NCBI GenBank assembly: GCA_038496445.1
Contig: JALMLS010000471.1
Location: 124,001 to 188,000 of the forward strand
Origin: Trichosphaerium sp. ATCC 40318
Lineage: Eukaryota > Discosea > Flabellinia > Trichosidae
DNA: 64,000 nucleotides
Direction of reading: 5' to 3'
Position numbers and translations under genes: made by a program
Part shown: positions 25,595 through 37,290 of the stretch, in pieces
How positions within the stretch are numbered: the first letter of the stretch is position 1
Layout of the letters: every line of letters begins with the position of its first letter
The notes under the pieces: generated by a model
What the model was told of the DNA's origin: nothing
Database searches by the model: none
Seen by the model: the letters and a program-made list of their open reading frames with translations, nothing else

Positions 25595-26037
25595 ACAAAA
25601 AAAACACGTGATATGAAAAATAAAAAAAAAATGTCAAAAAAACCCCTGTTGTAATAGTAACCTCCCTATTCTTTTCGGTGACAGGTAATATGTCAACTTC
25701 TGTCAATTTTTTTTTGTCAACTTTCTGTGAACCTGTTCTCAACCTCTTCAGCTGTTTTTTTATTATTAACAAAGCATATCCTGCGAAGCGCATATATATG
25801 CTTAGGTTGAAAGACCTTTAATATTACGTTTCATGAAATACCTACAGTAATAATTGCTGACACAAAAAGTTGACAGAAAGTTGACCAAAAAATCAGTAAG
25901 TAGTTGGTAGAAATGAAGCCCTGAACCACAACTAAGCTATTTAAAAACAAACCAAGAACTTCACCGTTTATATATATACTACAGGCGTCTCATCAGCTAC
26001 AAGTAAACGCCACAATAGAGGAGGAAATGAAGTTTAT
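25595..26037. other. Intergenic, convergent 3' ends
   Basis: Contains a CACGTG just after the NOMO stop, long A/T runs and a repeated phrase related to GTTGACAGAAAGTTGAC (near 25730 reversed and 25870). No exon seen. Confidence 0.45.
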
Positions 26038-28083
26038 TAAAGTTTGGTAGCAAGGTATTTTTTCATTGATTTTTTTTTGATTATGATTGTTTTATTCTTT
26101 CGAAGCTATGAGCAAAGTTAATAGCTTAAATTTACCAAGATTCTAACCTTTAATGGCACTGTAAGGCGTTGGTTATGTTGAAGGCGTTGTTTTTTTTCTT
26201 TTTGGATTCTTTTAGCTTCTTTAGCTTCTCTTGCAGCTTTTTGTTGTGCTTTTAATTTTAGCAGCGGAGTATTAAGCCGTTTCACTAAACAACATTATAA
26301 GCAAAAATTAATGTAGCATTAGCACATGCACCGCTTTCTGATTTTCTCAGCTTGCTCTTTGTGCCTCTTCTCTGTGACAGCTTTGGGAGTGCCAACAGGT
26401 ATTCCTTCTACTGTACGCATGCCATCCTTTAAGCTGCACTTTGCATAGTTTGCCAGAGAAGAAAACACAACATCACAAGCTCGCTTAGTAGTACCCTCAA
26501 ATGTTAACACATTCTTGACATCGCAGTTGTTGCCCTCACTGATATTATTCGTTCGACAGTGCTCCCAAGGCGTATTCTTAACAGTCCAAAGAGCCCAAGT
26601 AGATGGAGGAGAGCTAGTAAAAAAAAAAGTTTAAAACGAAAAGTAAGGAAAAAATAAGAAAAAGGTTGTGGTATGAATTATGTAGTGTACTCGGTTATTT
26701 CGTTTGCAACCTCAATGTAAGTATTAGCTAAGTATTTAATAAATTGTTTGCAGTCATCGCTCTTCTCAATCACTTCTTTTTTAAAGGCGTGCCATTTACG
26801 ATAGAATGCTTTCTCATTTTTTTCGTATATCAGCTCAGAAGAAACAAGCTTACACCATCTATTCTCTTCTTCACGCCCTTCTTTTTTCAATCCTAGCCTT
26901 GCTCGCCTTCGTCTATGAGCTTCTGCTATATGGTAAATACACTGGGCTATTTTTAAGGGTCCCAGTACATTTGTAGCGGCTAAACAAATATTACTAGTTG
27001 TAAAACAAATGTTGGCAAAAAAAGTACCTCTTTTCATGTTTGTCTCTCCGTCAGTCATCAAACGCTCAAAAGGAGCACCACATACACTCTTTAGGTGCAT
27101 AAACGCGTATTCATACTCTGCCAGTGTTTTATTCTTCATAATGGCGAAGCTAATACAAGTTCCTTTGGTGTAGTGTTCACCAACAGCCTTTACCCAAAAA
27201 AACAAAACCTAAAGTAAAATATATGAGCTAAAAAATCTTGTTTACTTTTACTACACGTACTTGAGCGTTAATATCCGCAATGCCAAAGGTGCCATCAACA
27301 AAGAGGACACTGGTATCAAGGTTGCGTATTTTTTTGTCACAATCTGGCTCGACAAATGATATTACATCATTTGTGGCTTGAACAATTCTAGATGATTCAG
27401 GGTACATCATCCGAATGTTTGAGTAAACCTGTGGGCATGTTAATCCAAGCATAATAAAAAACCAATACCTCATGGTGCATATCCTTTTCGTGGTGCACTC
27501 TACGCGCCAGGTATGCCATGTTATTAGCGTTAGGTACCTCATAGCCATTAAGAGGATCTTTAGATTCATCTTGTAAAAAAGCTTTATACTAGTACATAAA
27601 AACAATTGGTGATAGATGCTGATGTCATTTTTCGTACCACACTTCGTTTTGGTATTTTGCATGCCAGATCTTTTTTAATGCTAGTTTTTGCGCCAGTTCC
27701 AAGTTTTAATTTATGAACGGGAATAGGGAGGCACTGTAGAGAATGCCCTAACAATTTTGGTTATTTTAAACTTCAATTAAACTGTTGTTGTTTATAGTAC
27801 CTTCTGTTTGTCTGATATCCAACACTTGAGCATGTTCAGCGTCTTTACCAGCTCTTGAGACAATCTGTAACTTAGCTGTACAAATCCCGCGTCTTTTGCA
27901 ACGGTAATACCATGTAATCCCTTTGTGTGTGTTTGCATGGCGTATGTGACTATATTGTCGAGCCCACTTTTTCTCTTTTGAACAATAAAAAACAGGGTTG
28001 TTTCCTTGGTTCCATGCAAGCAGCTTGACATTACCTATTGATGGTATTGCTGGCCGTAATGGTGGCTCATTAGCGTCCAACAT
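26038..28083 (-). mobile_element. MULE (Mutator-like) transposase with FLYWCH zinc finger
   Basis: Minus-strand exons from an ATG at 28081-28083 (MLDANEPPLRPAIPSIG) to a stop near 26038. The N-terminus has a FLYWCH-type finger (VFYCSKEKKWARQYSHIRHA ... WYYRCKRRGICTAKL). Then come the MULE transposase blocks: VLFVDGTFGIADINAQV (first catalytic Asp, about 27310-27260), ERLMTDGETNMKRG (second Asp, near 27050) and HCRTNNISEGNN (region of the Glu, near 26550). A Lys/Arg/Gln-rich helical tail follows (LKAQQKAAREAKEAKRIQKE). Several introns of about 50-80 nt interrupt it. I did not find terminal inverted repeats, so it may be a domesticated or immobilised copy. No frame break is obvious in the catalytic exons. 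Confidence 0.75.
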
Positions 28084-28907
28084 CAAACACAAATAGTAAG
28101 TATGGCTTGTTAAGTGATGTAGGATCTTTCAAACGCTCATAACACAATGTTCAAGGCTGTGTATACACTTCTTGAAGTTGTTTACAGATTTTTGTTATAC
28201 TTACCTCCCATGTTACAAAAAAGTAACTATTGATATCTCATGGTATGTTAGAAGCACTGTAGACATATTTCACCAATTGTAAAAAAGTATGGGGCAAAAT
28301 CAAAAGATAATAAAGTAAACCATCTCGCAAGTACCTACACTATGCTTTTCTACGCGCAAAAACTCTCTTACAGTACAATATGCTGCTGTTGTGAAATAAA
28401 AACCTTAAACGGGTTAAAAATTTGCAAAATGCATCACTATGTACTGTTTAAGGTGTAGTAGTACATACCATGTGAGATACGTGTAAAACCACATGGTACA
28501 TTTAAAGCAAAAAAAAAACCCAACACGTGTTTTTTCTAAATCGGGCATCACTTTGTATTTTCAACTCAAATACGTTGTTTCTGGCTGTGCGTGCTGAAAA
28601 TAATTTTTACAGCATTTTGTAACAAAGTTGACAACATCGTAAATATTGACAAAAAAAGTTGACAAAGTTACTATCACGTTCTTTTCGGGTTGCCCTATTT
28701 TTCCGCTTGGTAGCATACGTACTACTTCATGCTTGAAGAGAAGTAGCTATCAAATCACAAGGTGTTCATATTGTTGAGCTTGCTGACCGCTGGCACTATC
28801 AAAGGCATCGCTCATATGTAATGCGGTTTGCGGACAAACTTAAAGAAGTTAAAAAGTCAACAACGTTAAGCTTAGCGCATTGTTAAGTGTTATAAGACAG
28901 CTGCGAA
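28084..28907. other. Mostly intergenic; one possible exon
   Basis: 5' flank of the transposase gene with a CACGTG near 28526. At about 28745-28865 a plus-strand open stretch (VAIKSQGVHIVELADRWHYQ, MRFADKLKEVKKSTT) looks coding and may be a first exon of the next gene, but I could not tie it to a start or donor. Confidence 0.35.
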
Positions 28908-30039
28908 ATGTTAAAAGCGAGGCTCGGACGAACTGATTCGATAGTTATAGATGTACCACGAGAGTTTGTTCTACTCAGTACAGTTTTAACAGCTCAATTG
29001 GAGCAAATTGAAAGTGGAGAGACAGAAGATGATTTTTTGATTATTTTACAATACGCGAAGGGTTTAAATGGCTTGTGAGTCACCACAACGAATCAATATC
29101 ATCAATCTACGATTCAACTTACAAACTACCTTCTGAAGAGCGTGGTAGGCGCTTAAAAGTCGTACGTCCTAAAGCTGTTACCTTTCCAACGCGTTAAAAC
29201 GTGCTCTAGCCAAACTACAAAACTGACTCTCTCAGAGATATGTCTAATCTTTTTTTGGATAGATAAGCGAAGCAGCTGTTTGTTGTGACTACTTGGACTT
29301 TTCACTATCATCTCTTGCCGAAAACGTTACGCGCATGCTACAGCTCGAGGGGTATGATATTGAAGATAGCTTGATTATGCATTGTTTACCTACATCCTTT
29401 TGTTCGGAAGCTATCCATTCGGCTTGGGAAGGACGTACGTTTTGATTAATTATACGGTATTTCTAACGATGGCAAGGTTGGTTTGGAATACTGAGAAGCC
29501 GTGGGACACGTGAAAAGCACTTAACTTCTTACGGAATAATAAGCATTTATGGGCTCTTTTTTCAAAGCAGTAAACGCTACTGTACAGGTTCTGTAACTTT
29601 TACTTTAAATGTAATTGATTTCATAACACTGGGTGCTATAGACAACTACGCTGGAATCATTGTTGCCTAAGAATATTTAAGGAAACATCTGTTGGATGGA
29701 ACTGCCGAGCTAAACATAGAAATTATAGCAGCTTGTTCTCCATTCTGGAGTGAATTGACAGTGAATGAAATTGTAGAATTGGAAAATCAAGGAGGAGACA
29801 ATAGATGTCTTGGCAATGTCATTACTGACAACATATCATCCTTTGCTCATCTCAAGGGTTTGGTAGAGAAAGTGCAAAGTTCCGACAAAGTGATAGCCAG
29901 AAAAATAAAATGTGACATCATATACAACCTATCTCGTTCGGGAGGAAACAATACTGCCTTAGAACAAGTTATTGAGGTAGTAAAAGATGTGACACCTTCA
30001 CGAACATGGAATATTATTAACACCTCGGTGTTTTCGTGA
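28908..30039 (+). pseudogene. Unidentified gene, probably frame-broken
   Basis: Open segments on the plus strand: 28908 onward (MLKARLGRTDSIVIDVPREF ... ETEDDFLIILQYAKG), which after a one-base shift at about 29055 continues as FKWLVSHHNESISSIYDST and LPSEERGRRLKV up to a GTACGT donor; an exon at about 29264-29434 (ISEAAVCCDYLDFSLSSLAE ... EDSLIMHCLPTSFC); and 29692-30039 (TAELNIEIIAACSPFWSELT). These may be one gene or two. I do not recognise any domain. The frame break could be a single-base assembly error or real decay. Confidence 0.35.
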
Positions 30040-31741
30040 AGGAGCTTGTAAAAGTGGTGTATTTGTTTTTTAACTTTGTTGTTTTTAGCGAAGCTATTAC
30101 CTGTTCCTTCAAACGCGTTTTCGTTCTCTAGATTACTGATGCGCGTTTTAGCTTCTCTTTCGTAGGAGGCTAATTCATTCGCTATTTATTGTTAGAGATG
30201 TATGAGAGCGATAGAAATGTAGTAGGATTACTGTGTTTGATTAAATTAGCGAACGGTTGGGTTTCCCGTTGATTTCGTTGTACAAGCGCTTGAAGCACTT
30301 GAGTCTTCCACGTAGACATCGTCAGTGGACGTGGAAGCCAATCTATGAATAAAAAAAATAAACGACTTAGACAGCTTGTTAAGGAACCACTAATTTGGTC
30401 TTAGACGCTACATTAGAACTGTTTAGCGCAAATAGTTGTCCTAGTAGACTAGGTACGAATACTGTTTCTTATGAAGTGCACGTGACTTTTCTTTGTTTTA
30501 CACCAAGCGTCATGCATGTAGTTTTGATAAGTCGCTGTCTATTGTCGTACCAGTGTATTGTCTGGTGCCTTTAAGGGTCTAAAACTTCGTACTTTCAAAG
30601 TCAAGCTGTTTATTTTTAACTTATCTGGAAGTACATCTGGTTGAGGTCACGACCCGAAAACAACGCTGCATGCAGAAGCTATTAAAGCCATCATCTAGGA
30701 ATGCCTTCAGAGGTCCGATATGAAGGGCATGGTATTAAAGTAGCCTAAATCTTGTGGTAAGGATTTACATCAAAAAATAGATTTAAACCTAAGTACAGTT
30801 AGGTACAATTCTGTGCGGATGAGAAGGAGAAAAAATGTTAAGACGGGAAGAATTGAAGTACTAAACGACCTCCCGAAAACAAACGTAAACATAACGTCTA
30901 TAGTGATTCCACAAGTTACAAGATGAAAGTCAGCAAAGGTTTAACTTGTCAATTCAAATAGGCACGCTACTTTTTTCAAAACAATGCAACCAAGGGCTCG
31001 CTTTAAACATTGTCTAATGTTGAAGCTTGTTGTACAAAGCCCGTTGAGTATTCATTGGGTGCTGTTATGTAAACAGCTTTGTATATCGTTGCGTTAGTGT
31101 GGTATTGTTTGAGCTTTCTTGGTACACCAAAAGGTAACATAAAATTCGGCTACGGAAAGTCGTCCGTAATTTAGTTATTTGGTGCTATTGCAGGGCAAAC
31201 CGACCTTAGAAGAACGTAGTTAGAGCAAAGCATCTGCGGGTGGAACGTTCGTAGCAACAACAGTACCGGATAGCACGACCGCAACAGCTTGATCTAATTA
31301 TTTTGAAGAAATTGCTCTCCTGACAGTGTTTAGAAGCTTTTGTAACATCGTGCCAGATGCAACCTTCGTTGTAGAAAACATACGAGGAGTTTTTGCGAAC
31401 GGAGCAAACCGTTATGTCAAGCAATGTGTACGTTAAACATTCTATTTGTCAAAACACCTTTTACATTGTACCCAACAGCTTGTACATCAATAAACGACGG
31501 AGTCTTAGCCTGTACTTTTTGTTTTTGAGGATTCTTTAATGTTCACAAGATAAACTCACCTGCATGAAAGAATGAAAACATGCTGGATGTAAGATAAATG
31601 ATGGCTTCTTTACTGGCAATGGAAGGCTAGTTTTGTAGGAAAAAAACAGGAATAGTAATTGACACAAAGTCACGAATCACGAGGAACTTGAAGTGAAAGG
31701 TGAAACGCTCTTACTCACTCACTGAGTGAACGGTTGCATAT
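30040..31741. other. Gene-poor stretch
   Basis: About 1.7 kb with no frame I trust. A 72-codon minus-strand open frame (31206-31424) is Cys-rich but has no start context or splice partners. One CACGTG near 30479. It may hold decayed sequence. Confidence 0.5.
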
Positions 31742-34128
31742 TTATTCAACAAAAGGACCCCAGTATCCGTTATACTTGCCAAGAGCATCTTCACATGCTT
31801 TTGGTGATACCTTACCTCTGCGAGGGCTAAATACTGATGCTTGAGCTGTTTTTAGGTGGGCATGCATTTCAGCAAGTACTGTAGGTTCCTGACTTGCCAG
31901 ATTAACGTGTTCAGTTGGATCTTTAAATCAAAGTCAGTCAAAATTGAACGAATTGTCGTTTACCATTCTTAATATTGAAGAGGCAACCGCCGGTTCCACA
32001 TGGCAGATGGTGGGCTTCTGATTGCCAGTCTGTAGTAATGTTAGGGTACTGTGGACCCGTCCAAGAATCTTGACTTATTGCACCAACAAGGAGCTATAAA
32101 ATTTAGTTCATTACTTTACTAAAGTAGCTGTTACCTTCCATTCTCCAACTATTATGCCGTTAACTATTGTAGGTGTCATACTACCAACATGCGAGGGAGG
32201 ATCTGGACTTCCCAGGGGAATTATATTACGTGGACTTGTCGTAGTTTGTCCGGATAAAAGAGGCCACATGTTGAAGGAGTCGATTGGAGGTAATTTTGCT
32301 ATACAAAGCTTAGAAAAGACTAATGACTTAATGTTACAGTTACCTTTAGCAGCTTTTTCATCCGTAGGATCAACACCTGCTATAGCACAGAATGTAGCAT
32401 ACCAATCCCATCCACATATGTATCCTTCTTCCTTAGTTCCTCTTCGTTCTTTTGGAATCTACTTTGTTTAAACAATAGTACAGAATCTCGAGAATTTGAT
32501 TTTGTATGCGTACTAGACCTCCAGATACAAAGGCGTTGACTCTTACGCCTCCTTCAAAATTACTCAACTTTCCTCCTCTGAGTGGCCAATTATTACCTCC
32601 AGCAGAACCTTACAAGGTGTTAAAATCAAGCTAGAAAAAAAGACCAGTGTGTTGTTTTTACCATTGTTATAGATTGGTCCTCCGTTATCTGATGACATTA
32701 CAATCAATGTATCTTCAAACATTCCTTTTTCTTTTAGCTTATCTACTATCATACCAATACGGGAATCAATAAAGTTTACCATAGCCTGTTTAAATGTCAC
32801 AATACGAAACTACAGGGAAGAGAAAGATCGCGCACGTGGTACATTTGTCTTGGTTTTTTGTCGATAAACGAGAACTTGTCGACGTACTCTTGAGGTACCT
32901 TTGAGTATATTGGTGAATAAAGGCATTCTTAAATCATGGTATATTACCTGTAGAGGTTCGTGAATAGAGTGAGGTGCCCAGAATAGGAAGAGAGGGGTTG
33001 AAGGATCATGATTATCCACAACGTCAAAAACATATTGTTCAAATAACTGATCTTCGTAAACGCAATCGCTTGCTTGATTACTCTGACTGCATGTTTTTGG
33101 ATTAGTAAGTGCACGTGCTGGCTCATCGGTATGCCACAAATCTACAATATCTTCGTTTGAACACCGACTAATGTTATACCTGCAGTACCATTAGGAATAA
33201 CACGTGTAACAAAGTTGCAAATATCTACTCAAAAAGCCGCCGACTCTTTTTTTTACACAAGAACGTACTTCCAGTAGTCGTTATCGTGGTGAAAGTAATG
33301 AAGACTTGTTTGATATCCTCTTCCACGAGGAGAATGGTCAGGTGTTGCCTACATTGTAGAAGTTAAATTCAAAAGTTTGTACTTGTACGAAGCTATACCA
33401 TGCCAGCGTCCCTAGGATCGTTTAACAGTTTGATACTTATGAACTATTCCGTACCATTTCCCCGCCATGTGAGTAGCATAACCGGCACTCTTCATCTTTT
33501 CAGCAATGCCCGTCATGTTCCTTGGAATGCCTTGAAAACCAGAAACAGGATCGGTAGCATTGTAGAAGGTTGGTGGGATATTTAACACATTGACGTGGAT
33601 AGGATTTCTTCCTGATTGTATAGCAGAACGGGTTGGAGAGCAGTACTATGTCAATTGGTTTATCAAAAGCAAGAAGAAAAACATGTGCGCAAAAAAAAAG
33701 AAAAGCATCGGAAAAGTAGGGCGAAAAGTAACATACCTTGAACACGTAATGTCTATCTAATTCTATGCCTTCAGCAACTAATGCATCCATGTTAGGTGTC
33801 TGAACCTCTTTAGTGGGTGGGTCCCTATTAGTATGACGTTAGCCTTTGACATGATAAAGTGCTAGCTCGCTGGTAATAACAAATCTTTGTAAAAAACAGC
33901 AGGTAAGAAACTACTAAAAGTTGCCCAACGTTTGGTTTTGGAAAGGGTTTTTTGGAAAGGGTCACAAGAAAAATCCGTTTTGATAAAACACTACTGTACG
34001 TACCTGTGGTAACCAACATTGGCCCAACCGTAGTCGTCTATCAAAATGAATACCACGTGCGGTTTTGGAGGCTTTTGAGCATAAATTGACAATACCACCA
34101 GTGCTAATAGAACTAGTACGACACGCAT
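31742..34128 (-). CDS. Arylsulfatase (arylsulfatase B/I/J-like)
   Basis: Secreted or lysosomal sulfate-ester hydrolase. The start at 34126-34128 gives a signal peptide (MRVVLVLLALVVLSIYA). Metal-binding Asp pair: VVFILIDDYGWANVGYH. The formylglycine site is CSPTR (about 33640), in SPTRSAIQSGRN, with the C-x-P-x-R needed for conversion by the formylglycine-generating enzyme. Other family blocks follow: GIPRNMTGIAEKMKSAGYAT, GKW joined across an intron to DAGM, TPDHSPRGRGYQTSLHYFHH, FLFWAPHSIHEPLQ, IVMSSDNGGPIYNNG, NNWPLRGGKLSNFEGGVRV and a C-terminal CGTGGCLFNIKNDPTEHVNL. Length (about 500 residues) is normal. Most introns are 45-80 nt. The usual GKWHLG reads GKWDAG, so the His normally after Lys-Trp is Asp. 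No frame break seen. A 138-bp block just upstream of the start is duplicated 1.4 kb away. Confidence 0.9.
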
Positions 34129-34138
34129 TTTTTTTTTG

Positions 34139-34276
34139 ATTCCGCGATTGCTTGTGCTGTGTTCGAAAAGGTCGATTGATTTTCACGCTTAAGTCCAAGC
34201 TATTCAAAATCGTTTTATTTGCTGAATAACGGTAAGGTATATTGATCTACACATTTTCAAATTATACTCACATGAT
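34139..34276. repeat. 138-bp direct repeat, copy 1 (sulfatase 5' flank)
   Basis: Starts ATTCCGCGATTGCTTGTGCT and ends ACTCACATGAT. It lies immediately upstream of the sulfatase start codon, so it probably contains its promoter or 5' UTR. Copy 2 is at 35556-35693 in the same orientation and appears identical over all 138 bases. Confidence 0.9.
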
Positions 34277-34984
34277 AATCAATCTGGAGTTAGGGAAACG
34301 TTCTACAATAATTTACTGCTTAATATCAATCAAAAGCTAGGGATAAAAGTTCTATTTTTTTTAGCGATTGATCAGTTGGCACTTGAGGTGCAGTAACGCT
34401 GCTTGATGATTGATATAGCCTCAAGTGTGTTCATATGATTACATACTAGTTCTTGTTAGACACAACCTTGCTCTGGTAGCAAGGTTTGTCGTCAATCTAC
34501 CTCACAGAATTATATATCAGTGGTATTTATTTCTTGCTGGGGATGCTCATATACACCGCTAACGTACTGTGCAAGGTGCTGACATCTTGTTAATTATCAA
34601 ATACTGCATAACAAAAAATGTAGAGATCTAATAGTAGGTTGGAACTTTGTTTTTGGCTCTATTCGCGGAAAGAAATGTAAGGCCTTGAGTTACTTGGAGC
34701 AATAATGGATAATGGTAAAATTTACTACTGGTACAACTTGCACTGAACACTGAGAATACACTGAAACAGAAAAGAATAAATTAAACAATATTGAGTAGAT
34801 ACTCTTGAAATCTCTTTGTTCCAGATATAACAGAATATCTACACTTGATTTGAACCACAATTCTACTGCTGCAAAAGTCTCCGTTTAACTGGTATTGTCC
34901 GTTTCAGTCAAGCTGGGCATTAACATGTGAGTTTTGAAATAAAGGAAATAAATTACATCCTGACCACTCCTGCATATCCAAATC
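34277..34984. other. AT-rich interval between the direct repeats
   Basis: First part of the 1,279-bp interval bounded by the 138-bp repeats. I see no open frame of note, no terminal TG...CA and no primer-binding site. Confidence 0.5.
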
Positions 34985-35248
34985 ATGAATTTCTGTGGCG
35001 TTTCAATTGAGCAAGCGATTAAATACTATAGTGAGAACCACAAAGAAGCTTACAATAACCTTGTTGTTGAACAACCTCAAATATTCGTAAAACACATGAA
35101 AAGGATTCTAGATCTCTCAAATACGCGTCTTGTACAACAACTTGATGATTTTATTCTGAAATCAAAGGATACCATCGCTGATAGGACAACTAAAGCGACC
35201 AATGTAACTTCATCACAACGGCGTCTGAATACGAAAATCTCCTTATAA
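34985..35248 (+). CDS. Hypothetical 87-codon ORF
   Basis: Starts MNFCGVSIEQAIKYYSENHK and continues as an amphipathic helical, charged protein. It begins with a clean ATG and has no visible introns. It lies inside the interval between the 138-bp repeats. No family recognised; it could be chance or an exon of an inserted element. Confidence 0.25.
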   Translation: MNFCGVSIEQAIKYYSENHKEAYNNLVVEQPQIFVKHMKRILDLSNTRLVQQLDDFILKSKDTIADRTTKATNVTSSQRRLNTKISL

Positions 35249-35249
35249 T

Positions 35250-35440
35250 TCCAGTACAAATCCAAAGAAAAGTCCTTAAGAAATCCTTCAAGAATTTCAA
35301 TGTAAATCCTTTGAAAATTCCAATGTAAATTCTTAAAGAATTCCATACAAATTCCAAGGGAACTAAGGAAGAGTTTTTCCGGAAAAAAATCCTTAGGAAA
35401 AATTAAAGGAATCCTTTATAAATCCCATTTTGATTTTACT
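35250..35440. repeat. Degenerate short tandem repeat
   Basis: Interleaved variants of AAATCCTT and AATTCCA spaced roughly every 15-25 bp (for example CAATGTAAATCCTTTGAAAA). Looks like a decayed minisatellite. Confidence 0.5.
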
Positions 35441-35555
35441 ACTGCTGCTCAATGTCGCCACTGTAAGAGGTCCGGTAGTCCGAGTGATAGGGATAAAGGT
35501 AAGGTTTATTATACGTCTTAATTACATGACTTAAGTACAAATATAGCATCCTTAC

Positions 35556-35693
35556 ATTCCGCGATTGCTTGTGCTGTGTTCGAAAAGGTCGATTGATTTT
35601 CACGCTTAAGTCCAAGCTATTCAAAATCGTTTTATTTGCTGAATAACGGTAAGGTATATTGATCTACACATTTTCAAATTATACTCACATGAT
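35556..35693. repeat. 138-bp direct repeat, copy 2 (F-box gene 5' flank)
   Basis: Same sequence as 34139-34276. Its last bases include the ATG (35689) of the F-box/LRR frame, so the same block lies in front of two genes that read in opposite directions. Confidence 0.9.
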
Positions 35694-36540
35694 TTCTTTC
35701 CAATTCGCAAACAGTACGAAATGCCAAAACAGTGTTTGTTACTTACGGAAATTAAACAAGGCACTAGTAACAGCGCACAAAGAACAAACAGATATTCTTG
35801 ATCTCCCAGCCGAAGTAATTTCAAGCATTTTAAATCAAACACGTGGGATTTCAAGATTCGCTGTTGCTCAATCATGTCGTGTGATGGCTGATATCATTCA
35901 CGATATTGTTGGATATGAGAAAGTGTGTCTCTCTTCAGCAAAAGATGTTTTGAGGATTCGAGAGTACAATGGCATCAAGAAAAACAGTGTGATTAGCCTG
36001 ACATGCACACAGACACTGACCGCTCTTCTCAATGGCTGCCGCAAAGTTAGTTTATCTCGTAGGCTTGATGTCACCCCAGCCGATATAGAAGCACTTGCAG
36101 GTGTTCATACAATTGATTTATCTGAGTGTCCACGTGTTAACAATAACTATATCAAAGCATTAAAAGGTGTTCATACCATATATATTACTGATGAAGGTAT
36201 CAAAGCATTGAAAGACGTTCATAGCATTTGCCTTTATGGAACTTCAGTTACAGATGAAGGCATTAAAGTGCTAAAAGATGTTCATACAATCAACCTGTCG
36301 TACAAGAGTCACAGATGAGGTGTCAGAGCATTAAGTGGAGTTCATACTATTTTTCTTATAGCTAATTCAGTGACAGATGAAGGTTCAAGGCACTAAAAAA
36401 TGTGCACAAAATTAGCCTTTTCAACTGTCAACTAGTTACATCATGAAGGCATCAAAGCATTAAAAGATGTTCATACTATTTCACTACCTTTGATGTTACT
36501 AAGGTTCCAACAATCCAGTTCTTTTGGGTTGCCTTAAAGT
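35689..36540 (+). pseudogene. F-box/LRR gene with decayed 3' repeats
   Basis: Open from ATG 35689 to the stop at 36316-36318: an N-terminal leader, an F-box (ILDLPAEVISSILNQ ... SCRVMADIIHDIVGYEKV) and five or so LRRs (ALAGVHTIDLSECPRVNNNY, VTDEGIKVLKDVHTINLS). Beyond the stop, recognisable repeat DNA continues out of frame to about 36500 (GTGACAGATGAAGG, GTTCATACTATTTC), with at least two frame changes. The product, if made, is truncated by several repeats. Relatives lie at 8560-9621, 37291-38138 and 38683-39708. Confidence 0.7.
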
Positions 36541-36589
36541 ACAGAATATGATCTAGTTTTTACTACTTTACTAATTCCTGTTTAGAGTA

Positions 36590-36848
36590 GGGATGATACA
36601 GGGTCAAATTGAAGCTTACAAAGAAACTTTATGAGGAGTTTATCAACGCTACACCAACGTATTTGGATATTCCATTCATATCAGTACCTGAAAGTATTCA
36701 GCCTGCTATATTGGCAGCATGGAGAGCAAAGTGGAGACAGAAGGAACATTTGTACGGTTTAAACTGGTACGTCGGGGTTTTTCTGTCAACATATCTGACA
36801 ATTAATTGTAGGGGAATTTTGGATACGCTCAATTTAGCATACATATAG
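36590..36848 (+). CDS. Short hypothetical gene or last two exons of one
   Basis: A coding-looking stretch (YEEFINATPTYLDIPFISVP, AILAAWRAKWRQKEHLYGLN) ends at a GTACGT donor near 36765. After a 48-nt intron ending TTGTAG, a short exon (WGILDTLNLAYI) runs to the stop at 36846-36848 in phase. An ATG at about 36594 (MIQGQIEAYKETL) is in a different frame, so either a first exon is missing or one base is wrong. Not recognised. Confidence 0.35.
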
Positions 36849-37290
36849 TACTAAAACTATAAGCTTACCGATTTCTTGTGAGTCTTATGGTAAAGAGCTC
36901 AGCCTTGTAATAAGTTCATAACAGGATACCACTTGTATTCACATACGTGCTTTTAAGTCCAACTGTGTTCTTGTTTGTCTTGTTCCTATGTCGATTATGC
37001 TCTAAAAATACATTTGATTTCTTAGTCTTTTTTTTTAAGCCGAAAGGCCCACAATATCGGACGCACGCGCTACAGAAATCGAGTAAAGTAATAGTAAAAC
37101 GACATAAAAACTGTGAGCTAACATCAGTAGTGTATACCTCAAGTGTTATTTGGTGGGCGTGTTTAAGTGTGTTGACTTCTTCGTTTCATAGTTTTTTCGC
37201 TTTATTGTTTCTGTTTTTACCTTGCGCACGTGGAACTTAGCATTCCGAGACTATTTTTGGATTTGATTATCTTCATTAACGCCAAACGAA
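36849..37290. other. Intergenic
   Basis: AT-rich with T runs and a CACGTG near 37228, about 60 bp before the next start codon. A 97-codon plus-strand open frame (36947-37240) is hydrophobic low complexity and not called. Confidence 0.45.

Noticed and set aside
27792-28031. Second open frame overlapping the FLYWCH exon
   Set aside because: The other frame carries the zinc-finger Cys/His pattern; this one has no start context.
34277-35555. LTR retrotransposon flanked by the 138-bp repeats
   Set aside because: Repeats do not start TG and end CA, no primer-binding site, polypurine tract, gag or pol; repeats also serve as gene 5' flanks.
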